64,000 nt of DNA from assembly GCA_947496375.1 (NCBI GenBank), contig CANMCY010000007.1, positions 53,606 to 117,605 on the forward strand, read 5' to 3'. Origin of the DNA: Flavobacteriales bacterium. GTDB taxonomy: Bacteria; Bacteroidota; Bacteroidia; NS11-12g; UBA955. The notes under the pieces are model-generated. The model saw nothing but the letters and a program-made list of their open reading frames with translations. It did no database searches and was not told the origin of the DNA. This document shows, in pieces, positions 9,239 to 18,636 of the stretch (its first letter is position 1; each line of letters starts with the position of its first letter). The translations under genes were made by a program, and so were the position numbers.

Positions 9239-9708
9239 TTTCTTGTAAAGCTAAATTGGTAAATGGTGCTGGTTGTGCCACCGCCACAATAGCGGGTGAG
9301 CTGAATTCTGAGTTTTGGATCTACCGTCCTGATGGTTTGGAGAAGTTTCACAGTCTCTACCCCTGCATCGCCGCTCATCTCTATTTGGGTTGGGAATTGA
9401 TTATCATCAAATTTCCAGGTACCGCTGGTTCCCAGAAATAAGGGATTAGATCGGTTAAAAGCGTAAGAGAAATCAGATGAATTAACATCGAGTTCAATGG
9501 GGGTAGAATCCTTGAATGCATCGGTCACATCAATGATTAAATCCTTGTTTGATGGGTCTAGCTGTTGTACCTGATCCAAAACCCATACATCCTGAATACC
9601 CTCTAGTTTGCTTGAAGGCCCTTCAAGATCCCGGTTTTTCTTTTTGCAGCCACCTATTACTGTTACGAGTAAAAAACTCAGGGCTGCTATTTGAATGATA
9701 TTTTTCAT
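9235..9708 (-). CDS. small lipoprotein of the Sus operon (DUF5004-like)
   Basis: This 157-residue lipoprotein has a lipobox VIGGC with lipidated C21, followed by KKKN. The body, with SGTWKFDDNQFPTQIEM near the middle, resembles the lipocalin-like DUF5004 proteins that accompany SusC/D pairs. That assignment is from memory of the family pattern and is tentative. It overlaps susD by one base and the next gene by four, so translation is probably coupled. A surface-exposed accessory role in glycan binding is an inference from position. Confidence 0.65.
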   Translation of the reverse strand: MKNIIQIAALSFLLVTVIGGCKKKNRDLEGPSSKLEGIQDVWVLDQVQQLDPSNKDLIIDVTDAFKDSTPIELDVNSSDFSYAFNRSNPLFLGTSGTWKFDDNQFPTQIEMSGDAGVETVKLLQTIRTVDPKLRIQLTRYCGGGTTSTIYQFSFTRK

Positions 9709-11093
9709 TAGTTACATCCTCCTTCTGTGTTAAAAATAAATCCTGCCGTATTTTCACTTTGTGGGAACTGAATCAGCATGCCGGGGCAGTTCCAGTCGCT
9801 GTTTCTTATTTTGATATTTTCACCTTTTGCACCTCTTCTTCTCAGTTGCAGGGTCCAGTCACCTTCAAAAGCCATTTCGAGTCTTCGCTGCAAGCGGATA
9901 GAATCTTTCAGTGCAGATACGCTTATCAATGGGTCGATGGAAGTCCATGTGCTGTCATATGCACGTTTGCGGATTTTATCAATATCTGCGATGGCAATGC
10001 TTTTATCGCCACCCGTTTCAGCAATACATTCGGCACGCATGAGCAGCATATCTGTTAAGTGAAGTAAGGGAACATTGAAAACATCTTTGTCAAATTTATG
10101 ACATAAATAAAATTCATTGGCTTTGCCCTTGTTTTTTACTTCATAAAATGCGCTTCGCTTGTCATATCCATGCATGGCAATCTTCGCAAAATCGGCAGTG
10201 GGTTTAAGAACAGGGTTGGGGTTATTGTCTGAACGATAGTTGTTGATAAAACCACCACCGCGGTTATCGCTGTTCCCGGTACTGATGAGCTGGAAAATGA
10301 TTTCTTCAGGTGCCCCTTTAACAAACCTGGAGAAACTGTCTGAGAATGAATATTTGGCGTTTCCAAGGATGTCGTCAGCCAGTGTTTTTGCTCCTGCAAA
10401 GTCATTCATGATGAATAAAACCTTGGCTTTGAGGGCTTTTCCGGCGTCTGTAGTGGCGTAGTTGTTGTTGTCTGCAGGTAAGTCTGCAATGGCAGCGTCC
10501 AGGTCGGCGAGTATTTGGTTATACACTGCCCCAACACTGCTTCGCAGTTCAATGTTTTTATCGGCTTTTAAACGAATAGGAACCCCGGGATGAGAATTAT
10601 CGGCGGTATATCCGTAGGGTTGAGCCCACAGTTTGACCAGTTCCCAGTGACACCATGCGCGTAAAAAACTACCTTCTGCAAGAATGCGTTTTTTGTTTTC
10701 GGGCGTCATGTCGGATACGTCGTCTATGCGTTCAAAAATGGTATTGATACGCAGGATACAGTTGTAAAAATCAAGGTATTCTCTGTCTGCGGTTCTGAAA
10801 GAAAAAGTACCACGATTCCAAACGGTATAATAAAGACTACCCGCAGAATTCTGAGGTTGAGCTACGTTCTCACCCAGTAGTTCATGAAGATTTTGAACCG
10901 AACCGTTCATCAGGTTGGCAAATTCATCGTAGCAAGAATTCAGCAGTGCCTGAACATCAGCGGTTGTTTTCAACGCATCGTCAGCCAGGGTAAGGTTTTC
11001 GGGCTTCAGATCCAGCATTTTTTTGCAGGAAACGCCCAGGGTACTTACGCCCAAGGCCACTGCGATTATATAGGAGTTGAATTTATTTTTCAT
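9708..11093 (-). CDS. susD: SusD/RagB-family outer-membrane glycan-binding lipoprotein
   Basis: A 461-residue SusD-family lipoprotein (lipobox GVSC, C23, then KKMLDLKPE). SusD proteins form the lid over the SusC barrel and bind the oligosaccharide. The N-terminal TPR-like segment is seen at about 40-200 (for example GSFLRAWCHWELVKLWAQPYG, here split as a typical RAW.Y motif) and the C-terminal RRR(A)KGEN segment is also typical. It overlaps the susC stop/start by one base. The partnership with the two GH13 enzymes and maltose phosphorylase across the convergent terminator points to malto-oligosaccharides as ligand. Confidence 0.92.
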   Translation of the reverse strand: MKNKFNSYIIAVALGVSTLGVSCKKMLDLKPENLTLADDALKTTADVQALLNSCYDEFANLMNGSVQNLHELLGENVAQPQNSAGSLYYTVWNRGTFSFRTADREYLDFYNCILRINTIFERIDDVSDMTPENKKRILAEGSFLRAWCHWELVKLWAQPYGYTADNSHPGVPIRLKADKNIELRSSVGAVYNQILADLDAAIADLPADNNNYATTDAGKALKAKVLFIMNDFAGAKTLADDILGNAKYSFSDSFSRFVKGAPEEIIFQLISTGNSDNRGGGFINNYRSDNNPNPVLKPTADFAKIAMHGYDKRSAFYEVKNKGKANEFYLCHKFDKDVFNVPLLHLTDMLLMRAECIAETGGDKSIAIADIDKIRKRAYDSTWTSIDPLISVSALKDSIRLQRRLEMAFEGDWTLQLRRRGAKGENIKIRNSDWNCPGMLIQFPQSENTAGFIFNTEGGCN

Positions 11094-14000
11094 CAGAAAG
11101 TGAGGTTAAGGGTTAGGTTATACGATTTTTCCTGAGGAGCGGTGAGGTAAGTAATGTTGGAGCTCATATTACGGTCAGCAGGATTTTCAAAATCACGAGC
11201 AATTTCGGGATCCCCACCCGAAAATTTGGTGAAGGTTAGCAGGTTTGTACCGGTGAAAGTGATGCGGCTGGATTGAATGCTTTTTCCAAACCATTTGGCC
11301 GGTATGCGATAGCCGATGGAAAGGTTTCGCAGGCGCAGATAGCTGCCGTCTTCCAGAAACAGGGTTGTGTTGTATTGGTATGGGTCAGGAGGCAGGCCAT
11401 ATTGGCTTGTCTGCATAGACAATTTGGGATATTTGGCAATATCACCGGGTTGTTGCCAGCGATCAAAATAATCCGTGGTCATATTCCAGTCAGTAACTAC
11501 TCCGTTTTGTCTTTTTGCGCTGGAGTTATAAATGTTGCCACCAATTTTATAGACGAACAGACAGCTAAGGTTCCAGTTTTTCCAGGTGAAATTATTGGTT
11601 AAACCACCAACGGCCTTCGGTAGAACGCTTCCTACCGCTACACGGTCATTGTTTGTCCAAGTAAAGGTTTCATTGCCGTTTTTATCCAGATAAACAGGCC
11701 TTCCGGTTGCCGGATCTACACGGGAGAAACGAACCAGATAGTTTGTTCCAATGGGTTGCCCAACAACCACCCGGGTATCATTGGTTCCACCGGATACTGC
11801 ATCCTGCGTGTATACCCCGATATTCAATATTTCATTATAGTTTCTGGCGATGTTAAATTGAGTAGTCCAGGTGAATAGTTTTTTAACAATGTTACGCGAG
11901 GTGAAAGAGAATTCCAATCCAGCATTGCGAACTGCCCCTACGTTGTCGTAGTATGACGAGAAGCCCAGGGAGCGCGGAACGGCTAGGTCCAGAATCACAC
12001 CATTGGTGGTTTTATTGTAATAAGAGACCTCCCATGTAATTCTATTTTTCATGAGTCCGCCTTCCAGCGTGATATCCAGCACATCGGAAGTTTCCCATTT
12101 TAAATCAGGATTCTCGAGTCTGGTTGGGAAAATGCTGGGGTTACCATTATAACCAAAGGAGTTTTGAGGGGGAGTGAAGGTTCCACGCCATGCGTAGTTT
12201 TCGTTGGGGGTGTTTCCGGTTCTGCCAAAACCTGCCTTAATTTTCAGGAAATTATTCCTGCGGTAATTGCGCATAAAATTCTCATCGCTGATAACCCAGG
12301 CGCCGGATACGGCAGGGAAAAATCCATAGGCATTGTTGGGCCCGAAACGTGAAGAGCCATCTGAGCGCATGGTAAACTGGAAAATGTATTTATTCCTAAG
12401 CTTGTAGTTCATGCGCAGGAAGTAGGACGCGAACGCAAATGCTTCAGTTGCGTTTTTGCGTTCTAATCGGCTAGAATTTTCACCGCCTGTTTCACCCTTG
12501 TACAAGGCATGATTCATGTCGCTCACTTCAATGAAGCTGGATCTTACGATTGATTTCTGAAATTCAGTTCCCACCATGGCGTCCAAGGTTTGTTTGTCAG
12601 TATTCAGAATATTATAGTTGGTAATCAGGTTGTAGTTATAGTTGAATGTACTTCTGGGTGAGCGTTTGGCTATGCCCGCATGGTTGGTGTTGATAAGGGC
12701 TTTTGGCTCATAGATATCTTCGAAGAAGTCCATGTTATCGATGGCTCCAAATGCAGATACTACCCATTTATCAGAGATTTTATAAGAAGCTTTGAAGTTA
12801 TTGATGGTGCGGTTTTCTGTGGTTCTCCAATCCTTGAGTTTTCTCACTGCAACCGGGTTCAGGCCACCGTTTCCGGGTCTCCAGAAATTACCTGTGGTAT
12901 CGTAAATGGGATAAATGGGCAATGCTGTACTCATAGCAGCACCAAATCCCCCGCTCCAGGCACCGTCTACACGGTTGTTGATGCCTTGTGTATACGACGA
13001 ACTCAAGCTAATTGTCAGGTTTTTGATGGGTTCATAATCGAGGTTTAAACGCGCAGAGCTGCGTTTGTATCGGCTGCCAATGACAAAGCTGCCATTGTTA
13101 TCATGGGTAAGTCCCAGGTAAGCGCCAAACTTGTTTTTTCTGTAGGTAGTACCTAAAGAATACATTTGCTTCAGACCCACTCCCATGGTTTCATCCACCC
13201 AGTTGGTATTGGTTTTAAGGGCTTCTTCCCAGGAAATATTGTTGGGTAACGGCGCACGGCCGGTTCCACCATCATTTTCCCATGCTTCCTGATACAGCTG
13301 TAAAAACTGACTGCTGTTTAACATCTGCGGCTTGAATGTGGGCTGAGATGTTCCTACGCGGGATGAGAAATCAAACTTAAGTCCCCCTTTTTTGGCACGT
13401 TTAGTAGTAATCAAAATAACGCCGTTTGAACCCCTGGAACCATAAATTGAGGTGGCTGCTGCATCCTTTAAAATTTCAATGGATTCAATATCTTCAGGGT
13501 TTAATGTAGCCAATGGGTTATTGTTGAAACCGCCGTTATTGCCATTGACAAAATAGTTTTGGGAAATAGGAATACCATCCACAATATACAGAGGGTCGCC
13601 GGCGGCAGAGATAGATGCTACACCACGAATCCGCACCAGTGAACCGGAACCGGCAACACCACTGCCTGTAGTAATCTGAACACCGGGGGCTTTACCCTGA
13701 ATGGCAGCTTCGAAGCTGGGGGTTGGCATATCTTGTACCTCAGCCCCTTTGAGTGAGGTGACAGATCCGGTTAGGTCTCTTTTTGTTGATGTACCGTAAC
13801 CTATGATGACCACAGGATCCATCTCATCTGCACCCAAACTCAGAATGAAATCAGGTAGTGCATTTTGGCCAGGTTTTACCACAACTGTTTGAGAAAAAGG
13901 CTTGTACTCTTTTGCAGAAACAGTCATTTGATGTACACCCTCAGCAAGACTAATCGCATAATTGCCATTTTTATCCGTTATGACAGTGGTACTTCCGGTT

Positions 14001-14134
14001 TTAACAACTGCCCCTTCAATGGCATTGCCCTCCTGACTCTTAATCTTACCGGTAAGGGTTAAGTTCTGCGCCAGAGCCGGTAAAAGGCCTGAAAACAGCA
14101 GCAGAAAAAGAATAATAGTATGTTTTTTCATCAT
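11093..14134 (-). CDS. susC: SusC/RagA-family TonB-linked outer-membrane transporter
   Basis: A 1013-residue TonB-dependent transporter with signal peptide (1-22, ending PALAQ). A carboxypeptidase-regulatory-like domain (about 25-100) comes first, then the plug (RDLTGSVTSLKGAEV; VRIRGVASISAAGDPLYIVD), then a long 22-strand barrel ending in a hydrophobic LTLNLTF. There is no STN signalling domain before the plug, so control by an anti-sigma factor is unlikely. The start could be either of two adjacent Met codons. It is the first gene of the leftward Sus operon with its own promoter at 14154-14183. Confidence 0.95.
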   Translation of the reverse strand: MMKKHTIILFLLLFSGLLPALAQNLTLTGKIKSQEGNAIEGAVVKTGSTTVITDKNGNYAISLAEGVHQMTVSAKEYKPFSQTVVVKPGQNALPDFILSLGADEMDPVVIIGYGTSTKRDLTGSVTSLKGAEVQDMPTPSFEAAIQGKAPGVQITTGSGVAGSGSLVRIRGVASISAAGDPLYIVDGIPISQNYFVNGNNGGFNNNPLATLNPEDIESIEILKDAAATSIYGSRGSNGVILITTKRAKKGGLKFDFSSRVGTSQPTFKPQMLNSSQFLQLYQEAWENDGGTGRAPLPNNISWEEALKTNTNWVDETMGVGLKQMYSLGTTYRKNKFGAYLGLTHDNNGSFVIGSRYKRSSARLNLDYEPIKNLTISLSSSYTQGINNRVDGAWSGGFGAAMSTALPIYPIYDTTGNFWRPGNGGLNPVAVRKLKDWRTTENRTINNFKASYKISDKWVVSAFGAIDNMDFFEDIYEPKALINTNHAGIAKRSPRSTFNYNYNLITNYNILNTDKQTLDAMVGTEFQKSIVRSSFIEVSDMNHALYKGETGGENSSRLERKNATEAFAFASYFLRMNYKLRNKYIFQFTMRSDGSSRFGPNNAYGFFPAVSGAWVISDENFMRNYRRNNFLKIKAGFGRTGNTPNENYAWRGTFTPPQNSFGYNGNPSIFPTRLENPDLKWETSDVLDITLEGGLMKNRITWEVSYYNKTTNGVILDLAVPRSLGFSSYYDNVGAVRNAGLEFSFTSRNIVKKLFTWTTQFNIARNYNEILNIGVYTQDAVSGGTNDTRVVVGQPIGTNYLVRFSRVDPATGRPVYLDKNGNETFTWTNNDRVAVGSVLPKAVGGLTNNFTWKNWNLSCLFVYKIGGNIYNSSAKRQNGVVTDWNMTTDYFDRWQQPGDIAKYPKLSMQTSQYGLPPDPYQYNTTLFLEDGSYLRLRNLSIGYRIPAKWFGKSIQSSRITFTGTNLLTFTKFSGGDPEIARDFENPADRNMSSNITYLTAPQEKSYNLTLNLTF

Positions 14135-14153
14135 AAGATTTTACTCGGTGTGT

Positions 14154-14183
14154 CAAAAGTACACTTTCAAAATCAAAAAACAA
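14154..14183 (-). promoter_or_regulatory. promoter of the susC operon
   Basis: On the minus strand TTG (14183-14181), a 19-nt spacer and TACTTTTG (14161-14154) give an exact Bacteroidota promoter. The susC start follows 19 nt later. Confidence 0.75.
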
Positions 14184-14297
14184 CAATAAGATTAAAAAGC
14201 GTTTAATTTTTAGTTTGAATATTTTAACCTAATTTAGTTACTGAAGTGTGGGCAAGATGATAAAAACTGATTTTCAAAATCCCGTTAATTTGCCCTT

Positions 14298-15191
14298 GTG
14301 AAAATAGCTGCCATTGATATCGGATCCAATGCTGTACGGCTTTACATAGGAAGGCCCCTGCACGAAGATTTGCAGGATACGGATTTTAAATCGGTAGAGT
14401 TTACCCGTTTGCCGCTGCGTTTGGGGGATGATGTATTCAAAAACAAGGAAATTGGCAGGAGAAAAGCAGATTTGCTGATAAAAGCCATGCAATCGTTTGC
14501 ATTGCTGCTGGAGATATACAATGTAGACGCTGTGCGAGTTTGCGCTACCAGCGCCATGAGAGATGCCGAGAATGGTGAAAAACTTGCCAAAGACATCCGT
14601 AAAATTACGGGGTTAAAAATAGACATCATCAGCGGCAAGGAGGAGAGTAGACTGGTTCAGGCGGCAATTCTTGACAGTTTGCCGGGAAAGAGTACTTTTC
14701 TGCACATTGACGTGGGGGGAGGAAGTACAGAAATCAGTTTTATTCGAAATGGAAAGATTAAGCAGTACGAGAGTTTTAATATTGGTACGGTGAGAATGCG
14801 AGAGGGCAAGGTAAAGCCAACAGAAGTTCAGCGTATGCTCAAATGGCTTTCGGAATTGCCATTACCTGCGGGTGAAACCGTAAAAGCCATTGGAACCGGG
14901 GGCAATATCGTGAAATTGCATGCCCTGGCGGGAACTGCATCCGGCGAGGCCCTGAACCTGCACCATTTAAAAAGCACTCATTTTTATATAGAGTCGCTCA
15001 GCCACCACGATAGGGTATACGAGCTAAAATTAAATCCTGACAGGGCAGAAGTAATCAACCATGCAGGTAGTATTTTCATACAGATTATGGAAAGCTGTAA
15101 TATCCATGAAATATACGCTCCCAACGTGGGATTGAAGGATGGTATCGTAAAGCAGCTTTGGAAGAAACGCTTCCGTGCTAAGAAATCTTGA
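14298..15191 (+). CDS. ppx: Ppx/GppA-family exopolyphosphatase
   Basis: A 297-residue short-form Ppx/GppA phosphatase (ASKHA fold) acting on polyphosphate or pppGpp. Motifs are AAIDIGSNAVRLYIG at the N-terminus and HIDVGGGSTEISFI near residue 138. It lacks the C-terminal HD-type extension of the long E. coli forms. It starts with GTG, and a -7-like box (TTAATTTG, 14285-14292) ends only 5 nt before it, so the mRNA is probably leaderless. Its last 14 bases overlap the convergent kynureninase gene. Confidence 0.9.
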   Translation: MKIAAIDIGSNAVRLYIGRPLHEDLQDTDFKSVEFTRLPLRLGDDVFKNKEIGRRKADLLIKAMQSFALLLEIYNVDAVRVCATSAMRDAENGEKLAKDIRKITGLKIDIISGKEESRLVQAAILDSLPGKSTFLHIDVGGGSTEISFIRNGKIKQYESFNIGTVRMREGKVKPTEVQRMLKWLSELPLPAGETVKAIGTGGNIVKLHALAGTASGEALNLHHLKSTHFYIESLSHHDRVYELKLNPDRAEVINHAGSIFIQIMESCNIHEIYAPNVGLKDGIVKQLWKKRFRAKKS

Positions 15192-16452
15192 AGCTTAGCA
15201 GGGCCTGACCCAGTTTCCAAACGTCGGTGAAGCTGTTGTATAATGGTACGGGGGCCATTCTTATTACATTGGGTTCTCGCCAATCAGCAACAATATCCAT
15301 TTTTGTGAGGTGATCAAACAGTTTTTTCCCGTTTTCATCGGTTAGTAGACTGATCTGGCAGCCGCGCTCGTTATCCGGGGTGATGATGCTGTAACGTAAA
15401 TCAGTGTTTTGGCTGCGGCAGTCCTTCAAGGTAAAATCAAGGTAGGCGGTAAGTCTGCGGCTTTTTTCTGCCAGGTTCTGCATGCCGGCTCGGTGAAAAA
15501 TTTCCAGACTGGCAGCGTGTACGGCCATACCGAAAACCGGTGCGTTGGAGAGTTGCCAGCCGGCGGCTCCTGGTTCGGGTTCATATCCGCGCTGCATGAG
15601 AAAGCGTTTGTCTTCGCGATAGCCCCACCACCCTGACAAACGCGGAGTATCGGGGTTGAGTGCATGACGTTCATGGATAAATACCCCAGACACATTGCCT
15701 GGCCCACTGTTCAAGTATTTATAACTGCACCAAGCAGCAAAATCTACGTTCCATTCGTGAAGTTTCAGGGCTACATTTCCCGCGGCATGGGCCAGATCAA
15801 ATCCTGCAGGAACCCCTGCTTTGTGTGCAGCTTCCGTAATTGCAGGAATGTTGAAATACTGCCCTGTATAGTATTGTACCCCGCTGAAAAATACCAGTGC
15901 CAGTTGATCGGCATGTTCCTCAATGGCAGCAATGATATCTTCGGTGTGCAGGGTGTGTTCGCCTTCACGTGGTTTTAGTTCAATTACCGCTTCATCATAA
16001 TCAAATCCATGAAACTCTACCTGACTTTGTACGGCATACATATCGCTGGGGAAAGCGCCTGCCTCCATGATGATTTTGTATCGTTCTTCATTCGGCCTGT
16101 AAAAGCTTGCCATTAACAGGTGAAGATTCACGGTAAGCTGATTCATGACTACCACTTCATGAGGCATTGCCCCCACCAGTTCTGCGGTATGGTCGGTTAG
16201 AAACTTATGGTAATGAAACCAGGGTTTTTTGCCGTGAAAATGGCCTTCCACACCCCATTTTTGCCAGTCATCCAGCTCCGCCTGTAAGTATTGCCCGGCG
16301 GTTTTTGGTTGCAGCCCCAGTGAGTTACCGCAGAAATAGATAAGAGAATTGCCGTTTTCTGCTGTGGGAAACCAGAATTCATCTCTAAATGCAACCAAAC
16401 CGTCCGCCTTGTCCTGTTCTTCGGCAAACGAAAGGGTATTGGCAAAATTCAT
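15178..16452 (-). CDS. kynU: kynureninase
   Basis: A 424-residue PLP enzyme that cleaves L-kynurenine to anthranilate and alanine. The PLP lysine is K245 in CSYKYLNSGPG, and other family segments are FCGNSLGLQPK (40-50), FDLAHAAGN (218-226) and LSGWWGYRED. I chose the ATG at 16452 rather than one 63 nt upstream: the upstream choice would overlap the MarR gene, the extra residues are not family-like, and a -7 box (TAAATTTG, 16465-16458) ends 5 nt before 16452. No other kynurenine pathway gene is nearby. The divergent MarR protein may regulate it. Confidence 0.93.
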   Translation of the reverse strand: MNFANTLSFAEEQDKADGLVAFRDEFWFPTAENGNSLIYFCGNSLGLQPKTAGQYLQAELDDWQKWGVEGHFHGKKPWFHYHKFLTDHTAELVGAMPHEVVVMNQLTVNLHLLMASFYRPNEERYKIIMEAGAFPSDMYAVQSQVEFHGFDYDEAVIELKPREGEHTLHTEDIIAAIEEHADQLALVFFSGVQYYTGQYFNIPAITEAAHKAGVPAGFDLAHAAGNVALKLHEWNVDFAAWCSYKYLNSGPGNVSGVFIHERHALNPDTPRLSGWWGYREDKRFLMQRGYEPEPGAAGWQLSNAPVFGMAVHAASLEIFHRAGMQNLAEKSRRLTAYLDFTLKDCRSQNTDLRYSIITPDNERGCQISLLTDENGKKLFDHLTKMDIVADWREPNVIRMAPVPLYNSFTDVWKLGQALLSFKIS

Positions 16453-16457
16453 GGTGG

Positions 16458-16465
16458 CAAATTTA
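16458..16465 (-). promoter_or_regulatory. -7 box of the kynU promoter
   Basis: The minus strand reads TAAATTTG, an exact TAnnTTTG, five bases before the kynU ATG. It fixes the start choice and predicts a leaderless transcript. Confidence 0.65.
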
Positions 16466-16529
16466 AGGAGATGCTTGCTTGTGGACTCGCATAAATTCAT
16501 TAAACTCGCAAACATTTTATAGTCAAGAG

Positions 16530-16979
16530 ATGAAACTGGAAGATGAAATAAAACAAACCCGTTTTACATCAGCACAGCATAAGGCGCTGGTGAATATCAT
16601 CTTTACGGCCAACTGGGCCAACGCCAGGTTAAGGGAAATTATCAAAACCCATCACATCACACTTCAGCAATACAATGTGCTTCGCATTTTACGGGGCAAA
16701 TATCCAAAGTCGGCAAACCCCGGTGAGATAAAATCGGTAATGTTGGATAAAAACCCCGATTTGACCAGGTTGTGTGATCGCATGTGCACACAGGGGTTGA
16801 TTAGCAGAACTATTGACGAAGTAAACCGCCGTAAAATGAATATTTGCATCACCGAAAAAGGTTTACAGGTGTTGGAACTGACTGATCCTGAGGTTCATAA
16901 GTTGGAGCCGCTGATGGTGCACCTGGGTGATGCTGAAGCTGAACAACTCAGTGATTTGCTGGATAAACTGAGGGGCTGA
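16530..16979 (+). CDS. MarR-family transcriptional regulator
   Basis: A 149-residue MarR/winged-helix protein. The recognition region is TLQQYNVLRILRGKYPKSA and the wing is about DEVNRRKMNICITEKG. I prefer the ATG at 16530 (MKLEDEIKQ) over one 51 nt upstream, because the upstream stretch overlaps the kynU promoter region and is not family-like. It is divergent from kynureninase with 77 nt between the starts, so it may sense kynurenine-like aromatic compounds; this is an inference. Confidence 0.85.
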   Translation: MKLEDEIKQTRFTSAQHKALVNIIFTANWANARLREIIKTHHITLQQYNVLRILRGKYPKSANPGEIKSVMLDKNPDLTRLCDRMCTQGLISRTIDEVNRRKMNICITEKGLQVLELTDPEVHKLEPLMVHLGDAEAEQLSDLLDKLRG

Positions 16980-17016
16980 TAGGATTATCTTCTGAAGTCT
17001 TACCTGTTAGCAATCC

Positions 17017-17670
17017 TCAGGATTGTGTTTTCCTTATCATGGTAAGACCGTCTCTGAGTGGTAGCATAACCACTTCTAATCCGGGTGTTTCGGCTACCAT
17101 TTGATTGAAATTGTGCATGTGGCGCGTATCGGGGTCATGCAGGCAGTCTTCACTGTTTAGTACGCGCCCGCTCCAGAGGGTATTGTCAAACAGCAAAACA
17201 CCACCGGGTTTCAAAATGGGCAGACAGCAATGCAGGTATTCGGAATATTGTTGCTTATCGGCATCCACAAAAATCAAATCGGGGTGAATTTGGAGTTTGG
17301 GAATCACATCCAATGCTTCACCGGCGTGGATTATTATTTGCCCTTTATGGGCATGTTTATTCACCCATTGTTCGGCCTTCCAGGCCATTTCAGTACTGGC
17401 TTCTACGCTGTGGAGAATTCCTTCGGGTGCCAGGCCTTCCGCCAGACAAAGCGCAGAATATCCCGTAAAAGTTCCGATTTCCAGGATGCATTTCGCCTGT
17501 ATCAATGAAGCAATCATAGATAAAAACCGGCCCTGTAGCTGCCCACTCAACATGCGGGGGTTGGTAGTGTTACGCCAGGTATAAGCGGTTAGATTTTGCA
17601 GCAATTCCGGTTCGGGACTGCTGTGTTTTTCACAATACTGATGCAGGTCATCCTGCCAGTCTGGGTGCAT
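17017..17670 (-). CDS. SAM-dependent O-methyltransferase (catechol-OMT type)
   Basis: A 217-residue class I methyltransferase of the O-methyltransferase family 3. The SAM motif I is EIGTFTGYSALCLAEGL (about 80-96), the acidic metal/substrate motif is DLIFVDADKQQYSEY (about 133-147), and FDNTLWSGRV matches the FDNxLW(x)G motif that contributes to the Mg2+ site. It probably methylates a small aromatic or a similar diol. A -7-like GAACTTTG lies 4 nt before the ATG. No pathway partner is adjacent. Confidence 0.88.
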   Translation of the reverse strand: MHPDWQDDLHQYCEKHSSPEPELLQNLTAYTWRNTTNPRMLSGQLQGRFLSMIASLIQAKCILEIGTFTGYSALCLAEGLAPEGILHSVEASTEMAWKAEQWVNKHAHKGQIIIHAGEALDVIPKLQIHPDLIFVDADKQQYSEYLHCCLPILKPGGVLLFDNTLWSGRVLNSEDCLHDPDTRHMHNFNQMVAETPGLEVVMLPLRDGLTMIRKTQS

Positions 17671-17786
17671 GGGACAAAGTTCGTACTAATTACAAAGATT
17701 TTATCATGGTATAAAACTCATATATTCAATCAAATAGATAAAAACAGCCCTTTTCAGACCGTTTTTTTTAACAAAAATCAAAAGAT

Positions 17787-17816
17787 TTTGAAATTTCAAA
17801 AAAAAGTGTACTTTCG
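17787..17816 (+). promoter_or_regulatory. promoter of the DUF2795-like gene
   Basis: TTTG at 17787-17790, an 18-nt spacer and TACTTTCG at 17809-17816, with the ATG at 17841. TTCG in place of TTTG is a common variant in this window. Confidence 0.65.
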
Positions 17817-17840
17817 CGAGACAATAGGACCAATAAAAAT

Positions 17841-18062
17841 ATGTACTGGACATTAGAACTTGTAAGCTATCTGGATGACGCTCCATGGCCTGCTACCAAA
17901 GACGAGCTTATCGATTACGCCATTCGTTCCGGCGCACCTCTCGAGGTGATTGAAAATCTGCAGGAACTGGAAGATGACGGTGAACCCTACGAAAGCATAG
18001 AAGAAATCTGGAGTGATTATCCCACCGATGAAGATTATTTCTTCAACGAAGACGAGTTGTAA
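17841..18062 (+). CDS. small acidic DUF2795 protein
   Basis: A 73-residue, strongly acidic cytoplasmic protein. The order MYWTLELVSYLDDAPWPATKDELIDYAIRSGAP is the DUF2795 pattern, split here into hydrophobic helix, PWPATKDEL turn and a second helix; the C-terminal half is a Glu/Asp-rich tail. Its function is unknown. It stands alone between a strong promoter and a strong terminator, which suggests steady high expression of a small abundant protein. Confidence 0.85.
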   Translation: MYWTLELVSYLDDAPWPATKDELIDYAIRSGAPLEVIENLQELEDDGEPYESIEEIWSDYPTDEDYFFNEDEL

Positions 18063-18084
18063 TTTACGAAATGAAAACTAATTG

Positions 18085-18110
18085 AAGGGCCGTCCAAAGC
18101 GGCCTTTTTT
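18085..18110 (+). terminator. terminator of the DUF2795 gene
   Basis: GGCCG (18088-18092) pairs with CGGCC (18100-18104) across a 7-nt loop, followed by six T residues. The T run overlaps the stop codon of the convergent lipoprotein gene. Confidence 0.85.
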
Positions 18111-18627
18111 ATTTGATAAAAACAACCTTGTTGTGTTTAGTGATATTATCACCGGTATTAAGTTTGAATCGGAAGGTTAGTATGGCTGTGTCGGGCATAC
18201 TCTTCCATGTCGATACAGTCCAGTTGGATATAAAAGAATAGGTTCTGAGTTGCTCATCATCGTCGGGGGCATTTTTTATCTTTACTACCTCCACATACGG
18301 ATTGCCTTCCAGGTTTTCACCGGCGGGTGTCCCCGGTAAATCTTTGTTGCAGGTGACTCTTACACTGTCTGAAAGCACAAAAGAACTAATACTGATTCGC
18401 AGATCTTTTCGTTGGCCAATACACCCCGCCTTTTTACTGGAATGAGCCCCATTTTCATTGTTAACCTCATAGGTAAACTGAATGACCGGTTCTGCAATAT
18501 TGGCTACTGAATCGGCAAAATATACCTGATGAATCCCGCTGACATACTGCGTACTCATTGGGCTGTCGCAAACGCAGCCGGATAAAAAAATCCCAAATGC
18601 AAAAGCAAGCAGTGGTAATAAACGCAT
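18109..18627 (-). CDS. lipoprotein of unknown function, downstream of infB
   Basis: A 172-residue protein with a lipoprotein signal (FLSGC, C18, then VCDS). I do not recognise the body, which is beta-rich and contains several cysteines (for example KKAGCIG and VTCNKD). It starts 9 nt after the infB stop, so it is probably the last gene of the rimP-nusA-infB operon. An envelope lipoprotein behind a translation operon has no evident functional link. Confidence 0.75.
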   Translation of the reverse strand: MRLLPLLAFAFGIFLSGCVCDSPMSTQYVSGIHQVYFADSVANIAEPVIQFTYEVNNENGAHSSKKAGCIGQRKDLRISISSFVLSDSVRVTCNKDLPGTPAGENLEGNPYVEVVKIKNAPDDDEQLRTYSFISNWTVSTWKSMPDTAILTFRFKLNTGDNITKHNKVVFIK

Positions 18628-18636
18628 GCTACATTT

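Noticed and set aside
16453..16515. N-terminal extension of kynureninase
   Set aside because: It would cover the -7 box and the divergent promoter region, and adds residues not seen in the family.
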